DNA of 24,673 nt from positions 1 through 24,673 of the forward strand of contig JAGOBX010000005.1 in the NCBI GenBank assembly GCA_017999075.1, written 5' to 3'. The position numbers and the translations under genes are program-made. This DNA comes from Candidatus Babelota bacterium (GTDB lineage Bacteria > JAGOBX01). The notes under the pieces were generated by a model. It ran no database searches. It saw nothing but the letters and a program-made list of their open reading frames with translations, and had not been told where the DNA came from. Positions 7,346-13,948 of the stretch are shown piece after piece. The stretch's first letter is position 1. Every line of letters starts with the position of its first letter.

Positions 7346-8974
7346 CTATTTTTTTACCGGGTCTGAATCTGTAAAATCAGAACTAATTACGGCTTGATTA
7401 AAATAAACTGTTCGCTGAATTTCCGGTTGGATAGAATGTCCGTCATTTAAAAATTTTCTGTATTTTTTTCCTTTAAAAATTAAATATTCCGATAATATCC
7501 GGTCTTTTAAGTCTGGTTTTCCGACAATTTTAATTGAATCGTCAATCACTTTTTTTATAAATTTTTTATGATTTTCGAATTGGGCAAGTTTTAGAGATGC
7601 AATGATGAACGGTAAATAATTTTTTATTTCAGAATATATTTTTTTCAGTCGTTTATTATGAAGTGGATCTCCGTCAAATTTTTTTGAATAATGAAATCCT
7701 TTTATATTGACAGCAACTTTGCGGATCATACTTGGACCAAATCTTTCGTATTCTGTTTTATATGCGTATTCTCTAATCATTTCCGACTCAAGTGGCGTGA
7801 ATTCAGGATGGTAGTGAGCAAGTTGTTTCAAGCCGTTTCGTTCTTCAAGAGGGACAGCGTCAAATATTCTATTTTCATCGCGCATTTTTTTATAAAGTTT
7901 TGTTCCTATCAGAGGTAAATACAGCATATATTGGTAATACGGAGAATTTAATGAGTATGCCCATTCTATATCCTTATAAATATTATTTTTTTTATGATTA
8001 TCATGGCAAAGCAACATAGAAGTTATAGTTGAAATGCCGGCATCTAAAATTTTACTGATTAACACAGGCAGTTCTTCAATTGTATTTTTTTTATAATCTG
8101 AAAATTGCGATTCAACTCCTATCCATATTAAATCAATTCCCGCGCGTGAAATATCAAATATTGAATTTTTCATAATTTCGTCAAATGCTGAAAAAACGCT
8201 GAAATCCACAAAACCGTCTATTTCAGTTTGACATTCAGTTAATATATTAAGAATATTCTTATTGTTTTGAAATAGATTTTCATCTCCTACAAATAAAATC
8301 TTGTCAGCTTTTTTTTCACGGCACAGATACAATATGTAATCTTTTATTTCAGCACTGTTCATAAAACTTATTTTTTTACCGAAAAATGCGGATGTCATGC
8401 AAAAATCGCAATTATTATCGCACCCGAGCGAATTGGATATAATATAACCTAATTTTTTTTTAATTTTTTTTCCGAATATCACAGGATTAAATGAATAAAT
8501 ATCTGGATGTTTAAATTTTAAATTTTTAATGCCTAATAATTCCTGCATAAACGAAATACCATCGCCTTTACAAATATAATCTGCAGCGGTAATTTCTTTC
8601 AAATTTGGAATCAGTGTTCCTGTCCCGCCCAATATTATTTTACTTGACTGCGAATATGATTTTATAAGTTCGCACATATGTTTTGTTTTTAAAAAATTAG
8701 GCTGTATAAATGAAATTCCGATATATTCATATTTATTTTTTTTTATTTCTTCAATGAATCCGGAAATTGAAGGAAAATCAAGAACTGTAATTTCACAGCC
8801 TGTTAAATTATTCGCTATCAGATGCAACCCGTAACTTGAATAATTTATAAACGGAACAAAAATATCCTGAAAACTTAAAATTTGCGAACGCAGTAAATCC
8901 ATTGGCATTTCTTTACGTGTAAATTGATTATCTGTTGCAAATGGCTGAAATACCGAAGTTAATAATATTTTCAT
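7346..8974 (-). CDS. B12-binding-domain-type radical SAM protein
   Basis: At 542 residues this has the usual two-part plan. An N-terminal Rossmann-like region (about 1-150) includes IGISFI, IILGGTGT and YICKGDG strands as in cobalamin-binding radical SAM proteins. I do not see the DxHxxG cobalamin histidine motif, so it may not bind B12. The 4Fe-4S cluster motif CxxxCxxC is at C185, C189 and C192 (LGCDNNCDFC), followed by a TIM-barrel-like stretch with ILFVGDENLF and DLIWIGVES. The reaction is unknown. Members methylate, cyclise or rearrange small molecules or peptides. No ribosome site is visible before the ATG, and the gene has a structured leader of about 190 nt from a consensus promoter. 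A GNAT gene follows. Confidence 0.85.
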   Translation of the reverse strand: MKILLTSVFQPFATDNQFTRKEMPMDLLRSQILSFQDIFVPFINYSSYGLHLIANNLTGCEITVLDFPSISGFIEEIKKNKYEYIGISFIQPNFLKTKHMCELIKSYSQSSKIILGGTGTLIPNLKEITAADYICKGDGISFMQELLGIKNLKFKHPDIYSFNPVIFGKKIKKKLGYIISNSLGCDNNCDFCMTSAFFGKKISFMNSAEIKDYILYLCREKKADKILFVGDENLFQNNKNILNILTECQTEIDGFVDFSVFSAFDEIMKNSIFDISRAGIDLIWIGVESQFSDYKKNTIEELPVLISKILDAGISTITSMLLCHDNHKKNNIYKDIEWAYSLNSPYYQYMLYLPLIGTKLYKKMRDENRIFDAVPLEERNGLKQLAHYHPEFTPLESEMIREYAYKTEYERFGPSMIRKVAVNIKGFHYSKKFDGDPLHNKRLKKIYSEIKNYLPFIIASLKLAQFENHKKFIKKVIDDSIKIVGKPDLKDRILSEYLIFKGKKYRKFLNDGHSIQPEIQRTVYFNQAVISSDFTDSDPVKK

Positions 8975-9013
8975 AATATTTTAAAAATATTGGTTTTTAA
9001 ATTTTGAAACTGT

Positions 9014-9133
9014 AATATGGAACTGTTTCCAAAATATATTTATATATTTTTTTACAAAATAAACTTATGGTTTATCAATATATAAATTTTGCAAAAAATG
9101 GCAGAACTGCCATTTGGAAACATTCCCCATATT
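9014..9133 (-). ncRNA. Branched palindromic leader upstream of the radical-SAM gene
   Basis: The ends 9014-9033 and 9113-9133 are imperfect inverted repeats of about 20 bp (TTTGGAAACA...TTCC...ATATT). Inside lie a strong hairpin at 9096-9115 (AAATGGCA/TGCCATTT) and a second arm pairing a TTTATATATT near 9040 with AATATATAAA near 9080, which itself encloses a short TAAAC/GTTTA hairpin. On the minus strand this folds as a three-way junction inside the predicted 5' leader of the radical-SAM mRNA. It could be an attenuator or riboswitch-like leader, a separate small RNA, or a MITE-type insertion. I see no conserved box of a known riboswitch class. Confidence 0.5.
9093..9115 (-). terminator. Intrinsic terminator-like hairpin in the radical-SAM leader
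   Basis: On the minus strand, AAATGGCA and TGCCATTT form a perfect 8-bp stem with a GTTC tetraloop, followed at once by a run that makes six T residues. This is the best intrinsic terminator shape in the window. It sits about 50 nt after the predicted transcription start and about 120 nt before the gene. It could stop transcripts from the efp operon, or attenuate the radical-SAM transcript. Confidence 0.65.
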
Positions 9134-9168
9134 GCATTTTCTGCACTGTTTTCATTATATATGAAAAA

Positions 9169-9197
9169 AATATATAATTAAGGGGAATGTTTGTCAA
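9169..9197 (-). promoter_or_regulatory. Sigma70-type promoter for the radical-SAM/GNAT operon
   Basis: On the minus strand TTGACA (9197-9192) and TATATT (9174-9169) are 17 bp apart. Transcription would start near 9162, about 188 nt before the start codon. An 11-bp inverted pair AAACATTCCCC (9118-9128) and GGGGAATGTTT (9182-9192) flanks the start and overlaps the promoter spacer, so it may act as an operator. A second, extended -10 box (TGGTATAAT, minus strand) lies upstream near 9235 without a clear -35 box. Confidence 0.65.
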
Positions 9198-9282
9198 TAG
9201 TATTTGGGAATATCTTCAAACACGAGCGTTTGGATTATACCACAGTGAACCAAGATTTTTGAGTCAGAAAATTATATTGTTT

Positions 9283-9303
9283 AAAAATACACATTTGATA
9301 TGT
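9283..9303 (-). terminator. Weak hairpin terminator after efp
   Basis: Directly at the efp stop codon, minus-strand ACATAT and ATGTGT pair over a three-base loop (one G-U pair), followed by ATTTTT. The stem is only 6 bp and AT-rich, so termination may be partial. Confidence 0.4.
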
Positions 9304-9866
9304 TAAGCACGGCTGACATATTCGCCAGTTCGCGTATCAACTTTTATTTTAGTATCATTATCCACAAATAAAGGAACCTGTACTTCAAGTCCTGTTTCAA
9401 GTTTTGCAGGTTTTAAAACTTTTCCCGTAGTATCTCCTCTTTCTCCAGGTTCAGTATATACAACGTTTAGAACAACAAAATTCGGCATAGTAATTGTTAC
9501 AGGCTGACCATCATATAGACAAATCACCACCTCCATATTTTCAAGAAGGTAATAAACAGCATCTCCAATCAGGCGTTTGTCAAGCTGATATTGTTCATAG
9601 TTTTCTATATCCATAAACGTATAGAATTCAGAATCATTATATAAATATTGCATTTTCCTTACTTCAAGATATACATCGTCAAGTTTATCAGGACTATGAA
9701 AAGATTTTTCTAAAATAGAATGATTACTTAAATTCTGAAATTTAACCCGATAAATAACTTCCGTGCGCGCTTCTTTTGGCTGGTTAAAAGAAATTTTTAC
9801 AACACTGTATAATTGATTATTTATTTTTACAACTTTTCCTTGTCTAAGCTCTGTAACTTGAATCAT
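9303..9866 (-). CDS. efp: Elongation factor P with an atypical tip loop
   Basis: EF-P binds between the ribosomal P and E sites and relieves stalling at polyproline stretches. The 187-residue length, the QYLYNDSEFYTFMD and GDAVYYLLE segments, PNFVVLNVVYTEPGERGDT and the C-terminal KVDTRTGEYVSR signature identify the family, with all three domains complete. A gap-free alignment to E. coli EF-P numbering puts R34 at the modified-lysine position. However, the surrounding consensus KPGKGxAF is replaced by KEARTEVI (31-38), losing P32, G33 and G35. This resembles the divergent loops of EF-P paralogues such as YeiP/EfpL more than standard EF-P. No epmA, epmB, earP or ymfI-like gene is nearby. A good ribosome site (AGGAG, about 7 nt before ATG) is present. 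It is the last gene of the minus-strand cluster, after a 99-bp gap. Confidence 0.92.
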   Translation of the reverse strand: MIQVTELRQGKVVKINNQLYSVVKISFNQPKEARTEVIYRVKFQNLSNHSILEKSFHSPDKLDDVYLEVRKMQYLYNDSEFYTFMDIENYEQYQLDKRLIGDAVYYLLENMEVVICLYDGQPVTITMPNFVVLNVVYTEPGERGDTTGKVLKPAKLETGLEVQVPLFVDNDTKIKVDTRTGEYVSRA

Positions 9867-9965
9867 ATAAAAACTCCTATGATAATATTATCAATAAAAT
9901 CAAGCGTCAGAAATATATAATTAATATCTGATATTTTCAAGATTTTTTTTAATTATTAAGTGTAT

Positions 9966-10823
9966 TTATTTTTTCATTCTGTTTATTTCATAGATATATT
10001 TTGCAGAAATATCCCTGTATTCATTGAATAATTTTGAATTATGAAAACAATCCAATGCATTATTCATATTATTCAACTTATAGTTACATAATCCTTTTAA
10101 AAAATATAGTTCTGCAGAATCCCCGAAATTTTCAGTTATGCCGTCTGCTATTAATAAAGCTTGAGAATACAGTTTCATTTTAAAATAAATTTTAACTTTT
10201 AACATCATGCACCCATTATCTTTTTTTAAATGCAAGGCTTGTTCGATATATTTTAATGCTTGTTCAAAATACCCGTTAACATAATATATGTTTGCTGTTA
10301 CAGTTAAAATTCTCATATCATTTTTTTCAACATTCAATATTTGTTCATAGTATTTAACTGCTTCTTCGTACATACCGGAATATGCATATAAATCAGCTGT
10401 AAATTCTAATATTCTCAAATCCGAATTTCCAAGAGCAATTTTTTTTTTTAAAAACATAATTGCTTCTTCGTGTTTATTAACAGATATAAACGTTTTAACA
10501 ATATTGCCGATCAAATCAATACTGTCCGGATTCAGCAATAATCCTTTATTGTACGCGTCGAATGCTATTTCAGGTTTATCGGACAAAGCGTAAGCATTTC
10601 CTAAATTTAAATACAGGAGGTGATGTTTTATCGTCGGATCATTTTTCAAAAAAGATTCAAGATCATCTATAACGCTCTGATATTTTTTTTCTTTAAATTT
10701 AAGAGAGATTTCGTTCAACAATTTTTTCTGGCGCAATGATAATTCATAGGAATCGGCATTTAAAATACTGCAGGATATAATAATTAATACCAGGTATTTA
10801 AATAAATTATTTAATATTCTCAT
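9966..10823 (-). CDS. Exported TPR-repeat protein, possible lipoprotein
   Basis: This 285-residue protein has an N-terminal hydrophobic signal (about 8-20) that includes IISC with C18, a possible lipobox. Cleavage after LNA by signal peptidase I is the alternative. The rest is helical and holds about six TPR-like 34-residue units, with repeats of the A...Y..G...EA..YYEQIL type (for example AYSGMYEEAVKYYEQIL and YYVNGYFEQALKYIEQAL). TPR arrays are protein-binding scaffolds, so it probably organises an envelope complex on the periplasmic side. It starts 31 bp after the HPt protein gene and is likely in the same operon. Specific partners are unknown. Confidence 0.8.
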   Translation of the reverse strand: MRILNNLFKYLVLIIISCSILNADSYELSLRQKKLLNEISLKFKEKKYQSVIDDLESFLKNDPTIKHHLLYLNLGNAYALSDKPEIAFDAYNKGLLLNPDSIDLIGNIVKTFISVNKHEEAIMFLKKKIALGNSDLRILEFTADLYAYSGMYEEAVKYYEQILNVEKNDMRILTVTANIYYVNGYFEQALKYIEQALHLKKDNGCMMLKVKIYFKMKLYSQALLIADGITENFGDSAELYFLKGLCNYKLNNMNNALDCFHNSKLFNEYRDISAKYIYEINRMKK

Positions 10824-10854
10824 TTTTGAATAATACAGGATTATTCCGGCATAT

Positions 10855-11970
10855 TTATTTATAATTATCTATTATAGAATTAATATTACCGTACATTTGT
10901 TCATCTTTTTTTATAATATAATCGCAATATTCTTTTCCGAGAATGACAGAATCACTTTCGGATGAAAGAAGTACAGTAATTATATTTCTGGGAACAAACG
11001 ATAATTTTATCAGCGCGCACAGTCCTGAGCCGCTGAAAAATTCTTCCACATAATTTACAACAACAATATCAGGTTTAAATTTTCTTATATATTCAAGCGA
11101 AGATTCAATATTATCTATATATTCGACAGCAACTTTTTTTTTTTCAAGATGAACAGATATTATCTGCTTTATAATAACCGATTTCAAAACAAATAAAATT
11201 CTTGTTTTTGCTTTGATTGGCAATGCTGATGACTGATTTTCTGCGGACATCTCATTTTTTTTTAACGTATCGGATTGAGGTATTTCTGTTGCTGCTGATT
11301 TTATATCAGAATCAACAGATCCAGAATGTTGAAAAAATGATGAAGGCTGAGTTCCGTCAGATACATTGTTTAATTTAGTTTGCTCTGCATTAAAATCTGT
11401 TTTTTTAGAATTTTTTATTACTTCAAACACAGTGTTTTTATTATTAGAACTATTGTTTTTTATTTCATCTCCGTCTTTTTTTAAATTTTTTTCTGTGCCA
11501 GATGACTGTGGAATAGATATATTCTGTTTGCTAGAACCAGAATCTTTTTTTACTGTTTGCGCAGCTTGACTGGTTTTTATATTCAAATTACGTGAAGCAA
11601 TTTTAATTAGTATATCATCAATATCATAATTTTCAGCGTTTATACGTTCAAATATATTGTTCGCATAATCAATGTAAGCGAGAAGTATATCAATGTTATA
11701 TTCATCAATTTTTGCTTGTTTGGTTTGTTCCAGAATTTTTATGTTATCTTCAAATTTTTGAAAAAGTTCTGATATGATATGTATTCCATATGACCCGGCG
11801 CTTCCTTTTATATTATGCGCTATGCGCTTAATAAGCAAATAATCTACATTTTGTTTACCTTCAAGAAGAAGCGCTTCAAGTTTATGAAGCTGTTCAGCAA
11901 CTTCTTTTATATAGTCCTGTATTAAACTTACATAATCAGGATCTATGTTAATAGGTTTCTTTTCACTCAT
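10855..11970 (-). CDS. HPt domain protein with a C-terminal degenerate receiver domain
   Basis: The 371-residue protein has an N-terminal histidine phosphotransfer domain (about 10-112) with the expected motif IAHNIKGSAGSYG and phospho-acceptor H52. A long, low-complexity Ser/Asn/Lys linker (about 130-250) follows, then a receiver-like domain (256-371). In the receiver, the phospho-accepting Asp is replaced by N306 (DIVVVNYVEEF), and the acidic pair after the first strand is missing (ILFVLKS). It should therefore not be phosphorylated in the usual way. The HPt half can still carry phosphate for a histidine kinase not in this window, while the pseudo-receiver may act as a constitutive or ligand-responsive binding module. 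Its start overlaps the kinase gene end by 8 nt, so translation is coupled. Confidence 0.85.
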   Translation of the reverse strand: MSEKKPINIDPDYVSLIQDYIKEVAEQLHKLEALLLEGKQNVDYLLIKRIAHNIKGSAGSYGIHIISELFQKFEDNIKILEQTKQAKIDEYNIDILLAYIDYANNIFERINAENYDIDDILIKIASRNLNIKTSQAAQTVKKDSGSSKQNISIPQSSGTEKNLKKDGDEIKNNSSNNKNTVFEVIKNSKKTDFNAEQTKLNNVSDGTQPSSFFQHSGSVDSDIKSAATEIPQSDTLKKNEMSAENQSSALPIKAKTRILFVLKSVIIKQIISVHLEKKKVAVEYIDNIESSLEYIRKFKPDIVVVNYVEEFFSGSGLCALIKLSFVPRNIITVLLSSESDSVILGKEYCDYIIKKDEQMYGNINSIIDNYK

Positions 11971-12562
11971 ATTTTAAATCCAAAGTTTTCATTACTTTTT
12001 TTATAACTTTATCCGGAGATTTGTCGGCATCAATAACGTGAACTTTTTTGTCGTGGTTAGCTTTATGCCATTCTACAAGATATTCGTACATCTGCCTTAT
12101 TATGTCAGTACTTACTTCCACATCAGGAGTATTTCTTGCAATTTGACGTTTATAAGATAATTCAAACGGTATCATTAGTCTTATGAAAAAATCAGGGAAC
12201 ACAAGTTTTTTTTTAATTTCAGGATAGTTGTTTAAAAAGTATTCATCCTTCAAATGTTTTGAATATGACCAGTGAACTCCTATATGAGATTCTTCAAGTA
12301 TAACGGCATTTTTTATTCCTTTTGAATTAAATTCGTTTTTTTTATTTTCTATATCTTTCTGGCGGATGCAAATCTCTTCAGCAAGCGAATCCGTTAATTT
12401 ATTTCTATCAACCAGTATATTCAATTTATGTTTTCTGACGATTTCAGTAGTCAATTCAGGAAAATAAAAAAAATTTTCAGGAAAATAAATTTTTAAAAAA
12501 TTGGAAACTTCAGATTTTCCTGTAGCAGGCAATCCTTCAATTATAATATGTTTAACACTCAT
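11963..12562 (-). CDS. P-loop nucleoside/nucleotide kinase-like protein
   Basis: This protein of about 199 residues resembles the thymidylate/deoxynucleoside kinase superfamily. Walker A is GLPATGKS near residues 10-17, just after a buried strand (HIIIEGL). An acidic-hydrophobic VILEESHIG segment fits the second strand, and an Arg-containing lid (YKRQIARN) follows. Substrate is not evident, and it is too divergent to call dTMP kinase. An ATG at 12571 overlaps the STAS stop, but the AAAAGGAG ribosome site (12573-12580) is only about 1 nt from it and about 10 nt from the ATG at 12562, so I chose the latter. Lying between STAS and HPt genes, it may serve signalling, perhaps phosphorylating a protein or sensing nucleotides. 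Confidence 0.75.
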   Translation of the reverse strand: MSVKHIIIEGLPATGKSEVSNFLKIYFPENFFYFPELTTEIVRKHKLNILVDRNKLTDSLAEEICIRQKDIENKKNEFNSKGIKNAVILEESHIGVHWSYSKHLKDEYFLNNYPEIKKKLVFPDFFIRLMIPFELSYKRQIARNTPDVEVSTDIIRQMYEYLVEWHKANHDKKVHVIDADKSPDKVIKKVMKTLDLKYE

Positions 12563-12567
12563 AATTG

Positions 12568-12912
12568 TCATACTCCTTTTAAATAATTTACTGCTGATTC
12601 CACATCTTCAAAAACAGAAATATATTTATCGATGGGTATGATTTCAAGTGATCTTTTAACAACATTTTTCATATTGCATATTGCTATATGTGTTTGAATT
12701 CCTTTATCTTTATACTCTACATATTTTTTCAATATTACCCCTATTGTCGAACTGTCAATAGCTTTTGTATTTTCAAGATTAATAACAAATTTTCCGGTTA
12801 TTTCAGACATAATTTTTTTGAACTCCACAAATTCTTCATCTTTAAAACCTATTCCCAGTTTTGCAGGAGTTTCAACTATTGAAACATTCTCGTTTTTTTG
12901 AATATTAAGCAT
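12568..12912 (-). CDS. STAS-domain protein, anti-sigma-factor-antagonist type
   Basis: This is a single-domain protein of 114 residues, the standard length. The STAS core is clear: a GKFVINLENTKAIDSS strand-loop (40-55) with the DSS motif (D53, S54, S55) that carries the phosphorylated serine in SpoIIAA/RsbV proteins, followed by TIGVILKKYVEYKDKG and a C-terminal helix SAVNYLKGV. Such proteins free a sigma factor or another partner by binding an anti-sigma kinase when unphosphorylated. No anti-sigma kinase (RsbW/SpoIIAB type) or PP2C phosphatase is encoded in the window, so partners lie elsewhere or differ. A GGGAG ribosome site lies about 10 nt before ATG, after a 28-bp gap behind the PASTA gene. 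Confidence 0.85.
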   Translation of the reverse strand: MLNIQKNENVSIVETPAKLGIGFKDEEFVEFKKIMSEITGKFVINLENTKAIDSSTIGVILKKYVEYKDKGIQTHIAICNMKNVVKRSLEIIPIDKYISVFEDVESAVNYLKGV

Positions 12913-12940
12913 AATTCAAATATCTCCCTGTTAAAATAAT

Positions 12941-13948
12941 TTATTCGATATTTTTAATTTCGTCAAGAGTTCCATCAACATATACTTTTATTTTCCCGCT
13001 TCCTGAAACCGATATCTTGACAAACAATTGTTTTGCTGCCGGTTCTGTGTTGTCATAAACTATTTTTTCTCCAGTGCTGTCTTCAACAATTATTTTAATT
13101 CTTTTTTGATTCATATAATTCGGTGTCGTATAAGGAAATATCATATATCTTATCTGCTGCTGATTCTGTGAATCCGCAGGTCTTGCATTATAAAATATTT
13201 TTACCACACCAGATTCTTTCAATTTTTCACCAGGCGCAGGTTCCTGTTTCAAAATTTGATTTGCGGGTTTATGCCTGTTATACAACGGTACTTTTTCAGA
13301 AGTTAATTTTAATTCTGTTAATTTTATTTCAGCGCTTATAATATCAGAACCTACAAGTTCAGGCACAACTATATAAACAGATTCTTTTCCATTGCTTATG
13401 ACTAACGATATTTGGGTTCCGGATTTAATTATATCTCCGGGTAGAGGAGACTGAGACAAAACCACTCCTTCAGGAGCAACTTCGCTGAATACCCTGACTG
13501 GAGGTTCTATTTTAAGCACCTGAGTTGATTTCATCTGTATTGTCCTGAGAATATTTACAGCTTCGTTATACTGAAGATTCTGCACATTTGGCATAGTTAT
13601 CAGTTCAGGTCCGTCACTCACATATAAAGTGATTTTACGATGTCCTGAATCACGCACTCTGCTTCCTTCAGGAGGCCATTGAGAAATAACCACATTTTTA
13701 GCTACAGATTCGGAATGCTGTTTTACAACATTCATAGTTAAATTGGTGGATTTCAAACTTTTTTCAACTTCAGCAAGAGCTACATTATGAAAAGACGGGA
13801 TCTGAACCTCGTCAAAACTCGTATATTTTATAAATCCGACATATATAATTATTCCCGATAATGCAATAAATATTATATAATTTCTAAATATTCTGCATAT
13901 TATTGAAATAAAAGTCGGTTTTCTCAATACTTTTTGTTTATTCGCCAT
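12941..13948 (-). CDS. Membrane-anchored protein with three PASTA domains
   Basis: The protein has about 335 residues: a short Lys/Arg-rich cytoplasmic tail, one TM helix (about 22-40) and three consecutive PASTA domains outside (about 47-114, 116-187 and 191-255). Each has the typical pattern of VP/MPN.....A...L followed by VxxQxPxxGxxxxxGxxIxLxxSxG. A strand-rich C-terminal domain of about 70 residues follows. PASTA domains bind peptidoglycan fragments and usually sit on PknB-type kinases or PBPs. Here no kinase or transpeptidase domain is attached. The frame has an upstream ATG at 13972. I prefer 13948, which overlaps the TPR gene stop by 11 nt, though neither has a good ribosome site. A cell-wall sensor or scaffold role is inferred. 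Confidence 0.85.
   Translation of the reverse strand: MANKQKVLRKPTFISIICRIFRNYIIFIALSGIIIYVGFIKYTSFDEVQIPSFHNVALAEVEKSLKSTNLTMNVVKQHSESVAKNVVISQWPPEGSRVRDSGHRKITLYVSDGPELITMPNVQNLQYNEAVNILRTIQMKSTQVLKIEPPVRVFSEVAPEGVVLSQSPLPGDIIKSGTQISLVISNGKESVYIVVPELVGSDIISAEIKLTELKLTSEKVPLYNRHKPANQILKQEPAPGEKLKESGVVKIFYNARPADSQNQQQIRYMIFPYTTPNYMNQKRIKIIVEDSTGEKIVYDNTEPAAKQLFVKISVSGSGKIKVYVDGTLDEIKNIE

Noticed and set aside
8975-9162. Cobalamin riboswitch before the B12-type radical-SAM gene
   Set aside because: The conserved B12 box (GCCACTG-like) and the typical junctions are absent. The visible structure is a different, simpler branched palindrome.
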